Assembly: GCA_016794505.1 (NCBI GenBank)
Contig: JAEUJZ010000088.1
Coordinates: forward strand, 58,436-122,435
DNA length: 64,000 bases
Source of the DNA: Myxococcales bacterium
GTDB taxonomy: Bacteria; Myxococcota_A; Polyangia; Palsa-1104; JAEUJZ01
Direction: 5' to 3'
Shown here: positions 8,728 through 16,991 of the stretch, one piece after another
Layout: every line of letters starts with the position of its first letter
Numbering within the stretch: position 1 is the first letter of the stretch
Position numbers and translations under genes: made by a program
Notes under the pieces: model-generated
What the model was told of the DNA's origin: nothing
Seen by the model: the letters and a program-made list of their open reading frames with translations, nothing else
Databases searched by the model: none

Positions 8728-9843
8728 CTAGCCAGGTAGCTCGGCCAGCTCGGCTGCGGTGTCGAGATCCTGCCCTGCCTGATTAAGCTCATCGACCACG
8801 GTCTTCAGCTCTTCACCAAGCTTGGCAGCACCGACGGAGCGGTGACGGACGGCAGCCAGGCGCAAGCGATCCAGTGTCGCCACCTGATGGTGCAGACGAG
8901 CGATGGCTCTCTGCCGGCCTTTTTCGATCTCATCGAGATAGGTCAGCTGCTCGCGCAACGCCGACAGCGCCCGCTCGTATTCGCCGCGCACGCCGTCGTC
9001 GCTGGCACTTTCCTGCCGCGCTTTCAGATCGGCGACTCGCTTTTCCAGCTCAGCGCGCTCGCTCTTCTTCGTCTGTGCCTCGATGTCCTGCCACTTCTTG
9101 CCGAAGCGGGCGATCTTCTTTACCAGCTCACCGGCTGCGGTCTTGGCCTGGGCATGCTCTTCCAAGGCCTCGATGGCCTGCTGATACGACGCCATGGCTT
9201 GCTTGACCAAGCCGGCAATCTCGTCAGTGGCTTCCGGCGCCGGCAACAGGGCACGCAGCTCTTTGTCGAGCTGACTGGTCTGCACGACCTGGATGTGCCG
9301 TACCACCGTCGAGCTTCCAATCACAAAGCCCATCCCCAGGCCCGAAAGGATGGCAGACAGGGTCCGCGGCAGCTCCAGGAATGCATCCTGTGCGCCGAGC
9401 GCGGCAGGCAGCTTTTGCGCGCCGAACGCGGCGGCCGTGCCAACGATGAGCATGCCCAGCCCGCGCCACAGACCAAGGCCGCGCGCCAGGCTCAGGGAAA
9501 GCGCCAGCCCCACAGCAAACAGGCCAGCCGGGGCCCAGAGCTCGTGGGTCCAGGCATTCTGCGCCGCAAACCCACCGGCCAGCGCGGCCAGACCCGCGCA
9601 GGCCAGCACCCATGCTCTCTGCCCTCGCGTCGTCGGCGGCAGCGCCGCACAGCCCAGAGCCGCCACCGCGGTTGCACCGTACAGCCACGCCCAGCTACCC
9701 CGCAGGCCGCTTAGCTCGGCGAGATATCCCGAGCTCGATCCAAGGATGCTGTGCAGCAAGCCCAAAAGCCCGCCAGCCAGCGTCGTGCGCAGAACCGTCC
9801 ACTGAAAACCGAGATGATCGCCGATGGTCAAAGTTCGCTTCAT
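8728..9843 (-). CDS. Membrane protein with large C-terminal coiled coil
   Basis: 371 aa from the ATG at 9843. A TTG four codons upstream would also be open. The N-terminal half (about residues 15-180) has five or six hydrophobic spans rich in Gly, Ala and Leu. The C-terminal half is charged, heptad-patterned helix (for example ALEEHAQAKTAAGELVKK and KRVADLKARQESASDDG), predicted to be a long coiled coil in the cytoplasm or periplasm. No ribosome site is obvious. I do not recognise the family. A scaffold or mechanosensing-type role would be a guess. Confidence 0.65.
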   Translation of the reverse strand: MKRTLTIGDHLGFQWTVLRTTLAGGLLGLLHSILGSSSGYLAELSGLRGSWAWLYGATAVAALGCAALPPTTRGQRAWVLACAGLAALAGGFAAQNAWTHELWAPAGLFAVGLALSLSLARGLGLWRGLGMLIVGTAAAFGAQKLPAALGAQDAFLELPRTLSAILSGLGMGFVIGSSTVVRHIQVVQTSQLDKELRALLPAPEATDEIAGLVKQAMASYQQAIEALEEHAQAKTAAGELVKKIARFGKKWQDIEAQTKKSERAELEKRVADLKARQESASDDGVRGEYERALSALREQLTYLDEIEKGRQRAIARLHHQVATLDRLRLAAVRHRSVGAAKLGEELKTVVDELNQAGQDLDTAAELAELPG

Positions 9844-9911
9844 GACAGCAATCAACGCACATTCCGACCGGCGGGTCTAGCGCTCGCCCGAGAGAGTGAC
9901 AAGCCCACAAA

Positions 9912-9947
9912 AACAAAGGGAGAAACCTCGCGGTCTCTCCCTTTGTT
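9912..9947 (-). terminator. Intrinsic terminator-like hairpin after the polyproline lipoprotein gene
   Basis: AACAAAGGGAGA at 9912-9923 and its exact reverse complement at 9936-9947 form a 12-bp stem with a 12-base loop, about 70 bases beyond the stop codon at 10020. On the minus strand the stem is followed by a short T-run (complement of the A's at 9909-9913). It fits termination of the 10020-12092 gene pair. It could act on both strands, but no plus-strand gene ends here. Confidence 0.6.
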
Positions 9948-10019
9948 CGCGCCGTCCAGCCTAGGTGTTGTGCTGGCTAGACGGCTCCCTTCGAGTGGCG
10001 ATCGAGTGAGCGCGGGCTG

Positions 10020-11648
10020 CTACTTGCAGCACTCGATCTTGGCTTCGCTGTAGCCGCGGGTCATGCCGCTCATGCAGGCCGCGCCGAAGCTGATGTTCCT
10101 CAGCGTCGAGCCCTTGGCCTTGCAGAACGCCTCGGCGCTCATCTTCCAATCGGCTTCCGAGCGGCAGACGCCAGCGCCACCGACCAGATCCGTCGTACAC
10201 ATCGGCGGCGGCGGCGGCGGCGGAGTGCCGGGGCAGCACTCATACGTCGCGCTGTTGAAGCCGCGAGCGCCCATGATCGGGCAGGCCATGCCGAAGGTGA
10301 TGTTCTTGAGCGTCAGCATCTTCGAGGCGCAGTATCGCTCACCCGACATCTTCCAGTCCGCGTCGGTCTTGCAGGACGTGCTGCTGGGACCATCGGTGTA
10401 CTTGATGCACATCGGAGGAGGAGGAGGAGGCGGCGGCGTGCCAGGGCAGCACTCGAACGTCGCGCTGCTAAAGCCACGGCCCATCGGCATCATGCAGGCC
10501 ATGCCAAAGGTGATGTTCTTCAGCGTCAGCATCTTCGACTTGCAGAACGCCTCGCCCGCGGCCTTCCAGTCTACGTCGCTCTTGCAGACGCTGGGATCAC
10601 CGGCCGTCTGCTTGATGCACATCGGCGGAGGGGGCGGCGGCGGCGTACCGGGGCAGCACTCAAACTTCACGTCGCTGTGGCCAGGCGAACCATCGGGACG
10701 ACGGCAGCCCGCGCCATAGTTGATCGTCTTGAGCGACAGGCCACGCGACTTGCAGGTGCGCTCGGCCTCTGCTTTCCAGTCTGCCTGGCTCTTGCAGGTG
10801 CCCGAGCCACCCGCGCCAACGCCGACACACATCGGTGGGGGCGGCGGTGGGGGCGGCGGCGGCGTCCAGCCACAGCATTCGAAGTGGGCGGTCTTCCAGT
10901 TGTCGCCCATGCCACAGCGGTCTTCCAGCGTCAGGACCGTCAGGATGGCCATCTTTGAAGCGCAGAACTTGGCGCCTTCGGCCCGCCACGTCGCGCGGTC
11001 CTTGCAGGTGCGGCCATCGCCTGCCTTGTTGTTGGTGCAGCGCGGACCCGGTGGAGGCGGTGGGGGCGGCGGCATCGTGTTCCTGCAGCACTCATACGTC
11101 GCATAGCGCCACTCGCCACGGCCGCAGGAGGTGTCAAACGTCACGTTCTTCAGCGAAAGACCCTTCATCTTGCAGAAGGCTTCGCCGTACGAACGCCAGG
11201 TCTTTTCGTCCTTGCACGACGTCGCGCCACCCTGCTTTTCCTTCGTACACATGGGCGGCATCGGCGGCACGGGCGGCATCGGCGGTGTCGGCGGCTTGGG
11301 CCCACAGCCACCACGGCCTGGGCTGGGATCGCTGCTGCCGCCGCCAGGGCTGGTGTTGGGGTCGCCGCTCGAATCGACGTCATCCGACGACGGCTCGACG
11401 CTGATCTCGCCGCTGGCGTCGACGTCATAGGCGTAGATCTCTTGCACCGACGACGGGCCTTCGTCGAGCATCGCGTTCACTTCTTGCGTGATCGCGGCTT
11501 CGTCGTTCGCTACGTCGCTGCCGCAGCCGTGGCTGAAAAGGCCAAGCCCAATCGCCAGCAAGCCGCCGCAGAACAGCCGCAGCACGCGAGCAGAGCCAGA
11601 GCGTTTCGGCGCTGGCTGCACCCTACAGTCAGAGAGAGTGGTCTGCAT
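10020..11648 (-). CDS. Putative lipoprotein: six repeats of a six-Cys domain joined by polyproline linkers
   Basis: 542 aa. AAGGAGG four bases upstream fixes the ATG at 11648. The signal region ends FSHGC, a plausible lipobox with Cys42. An acidic Asp/Ser/Gly-rich spacer leads into six tandem units of about 60 residues. Each unit has the pattern M/R-C-x(9-11)-C-K-x(4-5)-W-x(7-8)-C-x(13-16)-C-x(11-16)-E/Y-C-C, and neighbours are separated by runs of 7-10 prolines (GTPPPPPPP). Units 3-6 are most alike (LTLKNITFGMAC-type core), suggesting recent duplication. I know no named domain with this layout. The last unit ends in CCK at the C-terminus. The 11664-12092 gene, a single-unit paralogue, lies 15 bases upstream on the same strand. 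Likely surface-exposed and disulfide-stabilised. Confidence 0.85.
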   Translation of the reverse strand: MQTTLSDCRVQPAPKRSGSARVLRLFCGGLLAIGLGLFSHGCGSDVANDEAAITQEVNAMLDEGPSSVQEIYAYDVDASGEISVEPSSDDVDSSGDPNTSPGGGSSDPSPGRGGCGPKPPTPPMPPVPPMPPMCTKEKQGGATSCKDEKTWRSYGEAFCKMKGLSLKNVTFDTSCGRGEWRYATYECCRNTMPPPPPPPPGPRCTNNKAGDGRTCKDRATWRAEGAKFCASKMAILTVLTLEDRCGMGDNWKTAHFECCGWTPPPPPPPPPPMCVGVGAGGSGTCKSQADWKAEAERTCKSRGLSLKTINYGAGCRRPDGSPGHSDVKFECCPGTPPPPPPPMCIKQTAGDPSVCKSDVDWKAAGEAFCKSKMLTLKNITFGMACMMPMGRGFSSATFECCPGTPPPPPPPPMCIKYTDGPSSTSCKTDADWKMSGERYCASKMLTLKNITFGMACPIMGARGFNSATYECCPGTPPPPPPPMCTTDLVGGAGVCRSEADWKMSAEAFCKAKGSTLRNISFGAACMSGMTRGYSEAKIECCK

Positions 11649-11663
11649 ATGTCCTCCTTGGGT

Positions 11664-12092
11664 TTACGACGCCAGGCCACCGCGGCTTGGCGTTTCGGAA
11701 GTGGGGGTCGTGGGGTCGTGCAGCCCCGGCTGGCCGGGTCGGTTTCCCGTTGGTCCGGGCGCGGGCGTCCCCAACGTACAGCACGTATAGGTAATAACCC
11801 GAAAGCGATCGACGCCGCAGGGATCAAACGGCATCAGCACATCCAAGCGCTCGCCGCGAGAGCGACAGTCCTGTTGAGCACTCAACTTCCATAGCGTGGC
11901 GCTCTGACAGGTGCGGCCGTCGCCTTGACGTCGCATCGAGCAGCGGGGCGGCCCAGGCCGACCCAGATCGGGCATCCCCGACGAAGAACCGCTGGCCATG
12001 TCGACCGCCGAGCGCAGGCTGAGGGCCTCGACCTCTACGCCGCTGCAACCAAGCAGCGACCAGGCAGCCATCAACCAACGCTGTGCCCTCAT
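11664..12092 (-). CDS. Single-unit paralogue of the polyproline Cys-repeat lipoprotein
   Basis: 142 aa from the ATG at 12092, which gives MRAQRW and a short signal peptide ending in the good lipobox SLLGC. Residues about 50-105 form one copy of the six-Cys unit found six times in the gene 15 bases downstream: RCSMRRQGDGRTC, W, C, C and a final TCC align one for one with RCTNNKAGDGRTC and so on. The tail is Pro/Gly/Thr-rich without a polyproline run. The two genes look like an operon and may encode partners or successive products of one duplication history. Function unknown. Confidence 0.75.
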   Translation of the reverse strand: MRAQRWLMAAWSLLGCSGVEVEALSLRSAVDMASGSSSGMPDLGRPGPPRCSMRRQGDGRTCQSATLWKLSAQQDCRSRGERLDVLMPFDPCGVDRFRVITYTCCTLGTPAPGPTGNRPGQPGLHDPTTPTSETPSRGGLAS

Positions 12093-12248
12093 CGCCATTA
12101 AGTGCGCAGGGTTGGGCAAAACGGCTCACGATCGCAAGCGCCGGACGGAAAAAAACCGCCGGCCCGAGCCAACACCCACGGTCCGATCCAGGGGAAGCCT
12201 GCGCCAAGACATCCCGCCCCAGCGCCGCAGGTGATAGCATGGGCGCCC

Positions 12249-12866
12249 ATGCCGCAGTCGTCCTCGGACCGACCCTCTGACCTTTCTTCATCGCCCGCTT
12301 CCGCGAACCCGCCAGCCCCCGCGGGCTCTTCTGCATCCGCTGGCGCGGGTGGGCTTACGCACCTCGACGAGCAAGGCCAGGCACGCATGGTCGAAGTGGG
12401 CCGCAAGCCCGAGACCGCCCGCAGCGCGCGAGCCCAAGGCTGCATCGAGCTTCGCAGCGATACTCTGGCGCGACTTCTGCGCGGCGATCTGCCCAAAGGC
12501 GAAGCGCTGGCCGTGGCTCGCGTCGCGGCGATCCAGGCCGCCAAGCGCACTTCTGAGCTAATCCCGTTGTGCCATCCGCTGCGCCTCACAGGCGTCGATG
12601 TCTCGTTCACGCCGTACTTCGGCCCCGGACAGCGCGGCCCCGGAATCGACGGCTCGGCCAAGGCGGCACTTCTGATCGAAGCCGAAGTCCGCGCCTTCGA
12701 TCGCACGGGCGTCGAGATGGAAGCCCTGACCGCGGTCTCGGTGGCCGCGCTGACGATCTATGACATGTGCAAAGCCGTCGAGCGCGAGATGACCATTGGC
12801 GCCATCAGCCTGATGGAAAAAAGCGGTGGTCGATCGGGTCACTGGACGCGCTCGGCAAGCTCGTAA
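12249..12866 (+). CDS. moaC: Cyclic pyranopterin monophosphate synthase MoaC
   Basis: 205 aa. MoaC acts after MoaA to form cyclic pyranopterin monophosphate in molybdenum cofactor synthesis. The ATG at 12249 opens a Ser/Pro/Ala-rich leader of about 35 residues. The conserved protein then starts at LTHLDEQGQARMVEVGRKP and contains IPLCHPL, VEMEALTAVSVAALTIYDMCKA and the C-terminal EKSGGRSG. Mo-cofactor neighbours such as moaA or moaE are not in this window. The next gene is a small membrane protein. Confidence 0.95.
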   Translation: MPQSSSDRPSDLSSSPASANPPAPAGSSASAGAGGLTHLDEQGQARMVEVGRKPETARSARAQGCIELRSDTLARLLRGDLPKGEALAVARVAAIQAAKRTSELIPLCHPLRLTGVDVSFTPYFGPGQRGPGIDGSAKAALLIEAEVRAFDRTGVEMEALTAVSVAALTIYDMCKAVEREMTIGAISLMEKSGGRSGHWTRSASS

Positions 12867-12887
12867 GCCCGATTCAGGTACGCCGCT

Positions 12888-13151
12888 GTGCCGCGCTGGT
12901 TTCTGATCATCAACGGGATTGCGCTTCTGACCATGGGCCTGGTGCTCTTGCCGATGCGCCTGCGCGAGCGACCGCTGTATCGTCACTTCTTCGGCATCGT
13001 CTGGGCCATCCTGTGCTGCCTCGTCGGATCGGTGCTGCTCGCGATGGCTCAGGGATACCTGGATATCCCTGGACAAAAGACCGGTCCCAGCCGGGCGGGG
13101 GGGACCGCAGCGAGTGGGCCGCATCGCCTGGAATTCCCCAGCGGTCGCTGA
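12888..13151 (+). CDS. Small two-span membrane protein
   Basis: 87 aa beginning at a GTG, 21 bases after moaC. Two hydrophobic segments (about residues 5-22 and 32-54) are separated by a basic RLRERPLYRH loop, followed by a polar tail rich in Gly, Ser and Pro. No ATG lies in a better place, and the ribosome site is not clear. Position suggests co-transcription with moaC and the MFS gene. No family recognised. Confidence 0.5.
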   Translation: MPRWFLIINGIALLTMGLVLLPMRLRERPLYRHFFGIVWAILCCLVGSVLLAMAQGYLDIPGQKTGPSRAGGTAASGPHRLEFPSGR

Positions 13152-13198
13152 CAGAAAAAGGCCGCGCAAGACCGTCGGCCGATGCGATACTTCCGGCG

Positions 13199-14491
13199 AT
13201 GGACTCTGCCGAGCGCGTGCCTGCGGGAGAGGGGCCCACGGGCACATCGGATGTGGATTCAGCCACGCCCCTGCCGCCCGATTTCATGCGGGCCCAGCTT
13301 GCCCAGTTCGTATCGCTGCTCGCCGACCACAGCCTGATGTGGATCTTGATGTGGTGGCTGCTTGTGACCCGCAAGAACGCCACCGCCGACGAAGCCGTAG
13401 CGCTTGCGGCCCCCAGCCTGCTCGTGTCGCTGGTCCTTCTGCCGCTGGCTGGCACGCTGGCTGATCATCGCGAGCGCAAGCGCATCCTCGTCGCAGCCTG
13501 CTTGGTGCGCGCCCTGTGTCATGCCGCGGTGGCGGCGATGCTGTACACGGGCACACTCAGCGTGTCGCGCGGGCTGCCCTTCTTGCTGCTATCGGCCGGA
13601 GCTGGCGTGTTCTTCGATGCCGGCTTCACTCCGATGCTGCCGCAGCTTGTGTCCTCGTCACAGGCCGAGCGCGCTCTGGACTACTCGTTGGCCTTGCCGC
13701 GCGCTGGCTATTTCATCACCGGCTTTATTCTTTTGCTTCTCTTGGCCATCCTCGGTACACGCACGGTCTGCCTGCTGGGTGTCGTGTTCTTGCTGATTGC
13801 CGCCTTGATCACCGCCAGTATCCAGTCGAACACCCGCCCCAGTCCCGACGCTGCGCAGCCGCCTTCGGCGGGACTGCTGGGTGTGCTGCACGCGCTTCTC
13901 GCCGGGCCCAAGACCTTGCTTGGCACGCCCAAGCTCGTGTTCGCTGCGCTGCTTTCGATGCTTGCCAACTTCGTCACATACCCGCTTTTCTGGCTGGGCC
14001 CGAGCGCGCTTCTCAAAAGCCACAAGCTGCCCAAGACCTTGCCGGAAAGCATCGAAGTGACCCTGGTCTTGGGCGTCGTTCTCGGAGCCATCGCAACGCC
14101 TCGCCTGTGTCGCCGCGTTGCCGCGGAAAAGGTCGCAGCCGCCAGCTTGCTGGGCATGGCCGCGGGTCTGCTGGGCCTGGGCTTCTTGCAGACGGAACAG
14201 GCGCTGTATCTGATCGCAGCCACTCTGGGCTTTGCCTTGGTGCAGATCACCGGTCTATCGGGCGGCAGCGCGACCCTGTCTGCCCCCGACAGTCACCGCG
14301 CTCGCATCGGCGCGCTGGTCCTGGTCTTGTTCGAGCTGGGAGGCGAGCTGGGCGGCTACATCCTTCGCCCATTGATTGCGCAGCACGGGCTGCCCACTGT
14401 GCTGACTGCCCTAGCGATATCGCTGTGTGCCCTGGGACTGCCGTGGCTGATCGCGCCCTCGCGGCGCCTGCCCGCTTGGCTGCGGCTTTAG
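13199..14491 (+). CDS. MFS transporter
   Basis: 430 aa from the ATG at 13199, which starts after the small membrane protein. A 30-residue acidic N-terminus precedes about 12 hydrophobic spans. The loop between TM2 and TM3 has GTLADHRERKRILVA, the MFS A-motif (G-x3-D-x2-R-x-R). The central loop is short. Overall it resembles LplT/enterobactin-exporter-like (MFS_3-type) proteins, but the substrate cannot be told. The longer open frame leading back to 12767 overlaps moaC and is not used. Confidence 0.8.
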   Translation: MDSAERVPAGEGPTGTSDVDSATPLPPDFMRAQLAQFVSLLADHSLMWILMWWLLVTRKNATADEAVALAAPSLLVSLVLLPLAGTLADHRERKRILVAACLVRALCHAAVAAMLYTGTLSVSRGLPFLLLSAGAGVFFDAGFTPMLPQLVSSSQAERALDYSLALPRAGYFITGFILLLLLAILGTRTVCLLGVVFLLIAALITASIQSNTRPSPDAAQPPSAGLLGVLHALLAGPKTLLGTPKLVFAALLSMLANFVTYPLFWLGPSALLKSHKLPKTLPESIEVTLVLGVVLGAIATPRLCRRVAAEKVAAASLLGMAAGLLGLGFLQTEQALYLIAATLGFALVQITGLSGGSATLSAPDSHRARIGALVLVLFELGGELGGYILRPLIAQHGLPTVLTALAISLCALGLPWLIAPSRRLPAWLRL

Positions 14492-14549
14492 CCTATTCGG
14501 CCCGCAGCGTACAGCCGTCCCGTCGCTGTCCGAGGCAGCCGACAGGGCG

Positions 14550-14587
14550 CTGCGGTTGCCGCGTAGAGGCACTGCGGTTGCCGCGTA
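14550..14587 (+). repeat. Two direct copies of a 16-base sequence
   Basis: CTGCGGTTGCCGCGTA occurs at 14550-14565 and again at 14572-14587, a 22-base period, immediately upstream of the MFS gene starting at 14598. It may be an operator or simply a local duplication. Confidence 0.6.
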
Positions 14588-14597
14588 CAATACGCTC

Positions 14598-15935
14598 ATG
14601 CTCTCTCAGAAGCCGGCCTCGTCGGGAGCCTTGCAGGGGAACGCAGACGTGGCGCCCGCATCCTATGGTGTGCTGGCGCTCTTGTGTCTCGTCTACGTCC
14701 TCAACTACATCGATCGCTCGCTGATCTTCATTTTGTTTCCGCCCATCAAAAAGGAACTTCAGCTCAGCGACTTTCAGATGGCCTTGCTCGGCTCGACGGC
14801 GTTCGTGCTGTTTTACACGCTGCTCGGCATTCCTTGTGGCCGCCTTGCGGATCGCGTCGTGCGCAAGAACATGATCGGCATCGGCCTTCTGGTGTGGAGC
14901 GTGTTTTCCGGCCTCACCGGTTTCGCCGCGCAGTTTTCGTCCTTGTTTGCCTGCCGCGTGCTGGTCGGTGTCGGCGAGTCGACGCTCGGGCCAGCGGCGC
15001 TGTCTTTGCTTAGCGACCTGTTTCCACCTCGGCTGCGCGCCACGGCGAGCGCGCTGTATTCCGCGGGCATTCCGATAGGAGCAGGCCTTGCGCTGTATCT
15101 CGGCGGACGGCTGGGCCAAGACCATGGCTGGCGCTTTGCGTTTATGGTCCTCGGCTTCCCTGGCGTGCTTCTGGCCCTCGTCGTGTTTCTTCTGCGCGAG
15201 CCCGCCCGCGGCGTACATGACAGCGCACCGATCAGCCATGCCGACCCGCACAAGCTGGCTCCCACTGACATCGGCCTTTTGTTTCGCATTCCGACCTTGC
15301 GCTATCACTATGCGGGCTATGCGTTCTCGTCGCTGGCTGGCACGTGTTTGAGCATGTGGATGCCCAGCTATCTGTCGCGCACCCGCGGCATGCCGCTTTC
15401 GCAAGTGGGTCTGTACACCGGCATCGCGGCGATGATCGGCGGCCTGCTTGGATCCATTGTCGGAGGCCTGGGCGCCGACGCATGGCGACGCGTTCATCGC
15501 GGAGGACGCATGCTGTTCTGCGCGGTCGCCGCGCTGTGCTCTGCCGCGACGTGGCTGGTGCTCTTGCACACCGACTCGCTGCGCCTGTTCTTTTTCTGCT
15601 ACGGCCTGCTGATGGGCACCGGGCTCTCGTGGCTGGGCCCCGCTGCCGCCGACATGCAAGACATCGCCGGCCCCAAGCTGCGCGGCCTGGGCATCGGCAT
15701 CTATTTCTTCATCGTCAACGTCATCGCCGGAGGCATCGCACCGCCGTGCATCGGCAAGCTCAACGATGTCTTGGGCGTGGCGCAGGATCCCCTGCAGATG
15801 CGCCGCTCGCTCTTGGTTGCCCCGCTTGCCTGCGTGCTCTCGGCAGTGCTTCTGTACCTTGGAGCGCGCTCGGCGGCGCGCGGTTCGTCACGGGCGCTCG
15901 ATCGGCCAGCCGAGCGCCTGCACGAACGCCGATAG
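14598..15935 (+). CDS. MFS transporter, Spinster-like
   Basis: 445 aa from the ATG at 14598. Twelve hydrophobic spans. TM1 ends YVLNYIDRSLIFILFPPIKKEL, strongly like the Spinster (Spns) group. The A-motif loop is GRLADRVVRKNMIG, and TM4 has RVLVGVGEST and GPAALSLLSDLF. Family members in animals export sphingosine-1-phosphate or lysophospholipids, but bacterial members are poorly defined, so the substrate is open. The 3' end overlaps the convergent alpha/beta hydrolase gene by 48 bases. Confidence 0.88.
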   Translation: MLSQKPASSGALQGNADVAPASYGVLALLCLVYVLNYIDRSLIFILFPPIKKELQLSDFQMALLGSTAFVLFYTLLGIPCGRLADRVVRKNMIGIGLLVWSVFSGLTGFAAQFSSLFACRVLVGVGESTLGPAALSLLSDLFPPRLRATASALYSAGIPIGAGLALYLGGRLGQDHGWRFAFMVLGFPGVLLALVVFLLREPARGVHDSAPISHADPHKLAPTDIGLLFRIPTLRYHYAGYAFSSLAGTCLSMWMPSYLSRTRGMPLSQVGLYTGIAAMIGGLLGSIVGGLGADAWRRVHRGGRMLFCAVAALCSAATWLVLLHTDSLRLFFFCYGLLMGTGLSWLGPAAADMQDIAGPKLRGLGIGIYFFIVNVIAGGIAPPCIGKLNDVLGVAQDPLQMRRSLLVAPLACVLSAVLLYLGARSAARGSSRALDRPAERLHERR

Positions 15936-16991
15936 CTCACGCGCGATCTGCGCCTTGTCGGTGCGCACGTACTGCGAAAGCAGGATGTGATTTCCGTCGG
16001 CAATCGCAACGCTGCGGCTGCGAGGATGCGGCGAAGCTTGATTCGTGCGCGCATAAAACGCCTGCATCGCTGCGACACTGCACACGCTGTCTTGGTGCTG
16101 CGCATCGGCGTAGTGAAAAAGCAGCAGCACCGGGCTGGTGATCGCTTCCGGCCGGGCTTCGCGCAGCGCTCGCCGCCGCACATCTTCGACGATGGCCAGC
16201 GCGTCCATGCGCTGCTTGGTGATCCAGTGATCTTCATAGCCCGGCTGCTTGCGCGCTTCGGGATCGCGGCGCCAGCCTGCATCGCGGTATTCGCCCAGCG
16301 CGGCCTTGACCAGCTCAAGGCCATAGCGTCGCGACAGCAGGAACGAGCCCGGCAGCGAAAGCTCGATCAGCGGACTGGCCAAGACCAGCGCATCGACGTC
16401 GGCCGGATGGCGAGCCGCAAGCCAAGCCGCCAACAACCCTCCCGTTGACGATCCCACGACCAGCAGCTTGTCCGCGAGCGGTCGCAGGCGGTGCAGGTCT
16501 TCTTCGACGCGAGCAAAGTACTGCTCGGGTCGCGCTGCCGCGTGGTGTTCAAGATCGCCGCCATGTCCCGGCAAGCGCGTGTAATACGTCGTGGCCGACA
16601 GCGCCCGTGCCAGCGGCTCGATCACCGCTTCTCCCTCGGCTCGCGACGCGCCAAAGCCGTGGATGTAATAGATCGCGACCTTGGCATGCGCCTCTTCGGC
16701 AAGCCCTTTTGCCCACGCGATCCGCTCCTCGTTGCCAGGCCGCACGCCTTCCGCCTGAGCGTCCTGCACGCGGCGGCTGACATAGCGCGAAAAGGGCTCG
16801 CTGGCCGGCTGCACATGCGCGGTTTCGCCTGGTGACAGCGGTCGTGGCATAGCCAAGAGCAGCCCCATCGCCACCAGAAGCAAGAGTGCCCCCAGCGCGA
16901 TGCGTCGCAGCACCTGCCGCGCAAGCGAGCGCGAAGCGGGCATCTCGCTGTGGCTCATCTTTGACACGGCTTGTCGCAGCTGTCGCATCAT
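15888..16991 (-). CDS. Membrane-anchored alpha/beta hydrolase
   Basis: 367 aa. The start overlaps the stop of the upstream gene in an ATGA arrangement (16991/16988), which decides it. One N-terminal membrane span (about residues 27-48) is followed by an exported hydrolase domain with YYIHGFGAS (oxyanion loop), GSSTGG around the nucleophile Ser182, a later Asp in LLLFHYADAQ and the catalytic His in ADGNHILLSQ. It resembles monoacylglycerol lipase or carboxylesterase-type enzymes acting in the periplasm. It is translationally coupled to the thioredoxin-like gene. Confidence 0.85.
   Translation of the reverse strand: MMRQLRQAVSKMSHSEMPASRSLARQVLRRIALGALLLLVAMGLLLAMPRPLSPGETAHVQPASEPFSRYVSRRVQDAQAEGVRPGNEERIAWAKGLAEEAHAKVAIYYIHGFGASRAEGEAVIEPLARALSATTYYTRLPGHGGDLEHHAAARPEQYFARVEEDLHRLRPLADKLLVVGSSTGGLLAAWLAARHPADVDALVLASPLIELSLPGSFLLSRRYGLELVKAALGEYRDAGWRRDPEARKQPGYEDHWITKQRMDALAIVEDVRRRALREARPEAITSPVLLLFHYADAQHQDSVCSVAAMQAFYARTNQASPHPRSRSVAIADGNHILLSQYVRTDKAQIARELSAFVQALGWPIERP

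Noticed and set aside
12767..13198. Upstream extension of the MFS gene frame
   Set aside because: It overlaps moaC and the small membrane protein. The MFS protein proper begins at 13199.
14493..15659. Minus-strand open frame of 388 residues opposite the Spinster-like MFS gene
   Set aside because: Shadow frame in GC-rich coding DNA, with no signal, fold or ribosome site.
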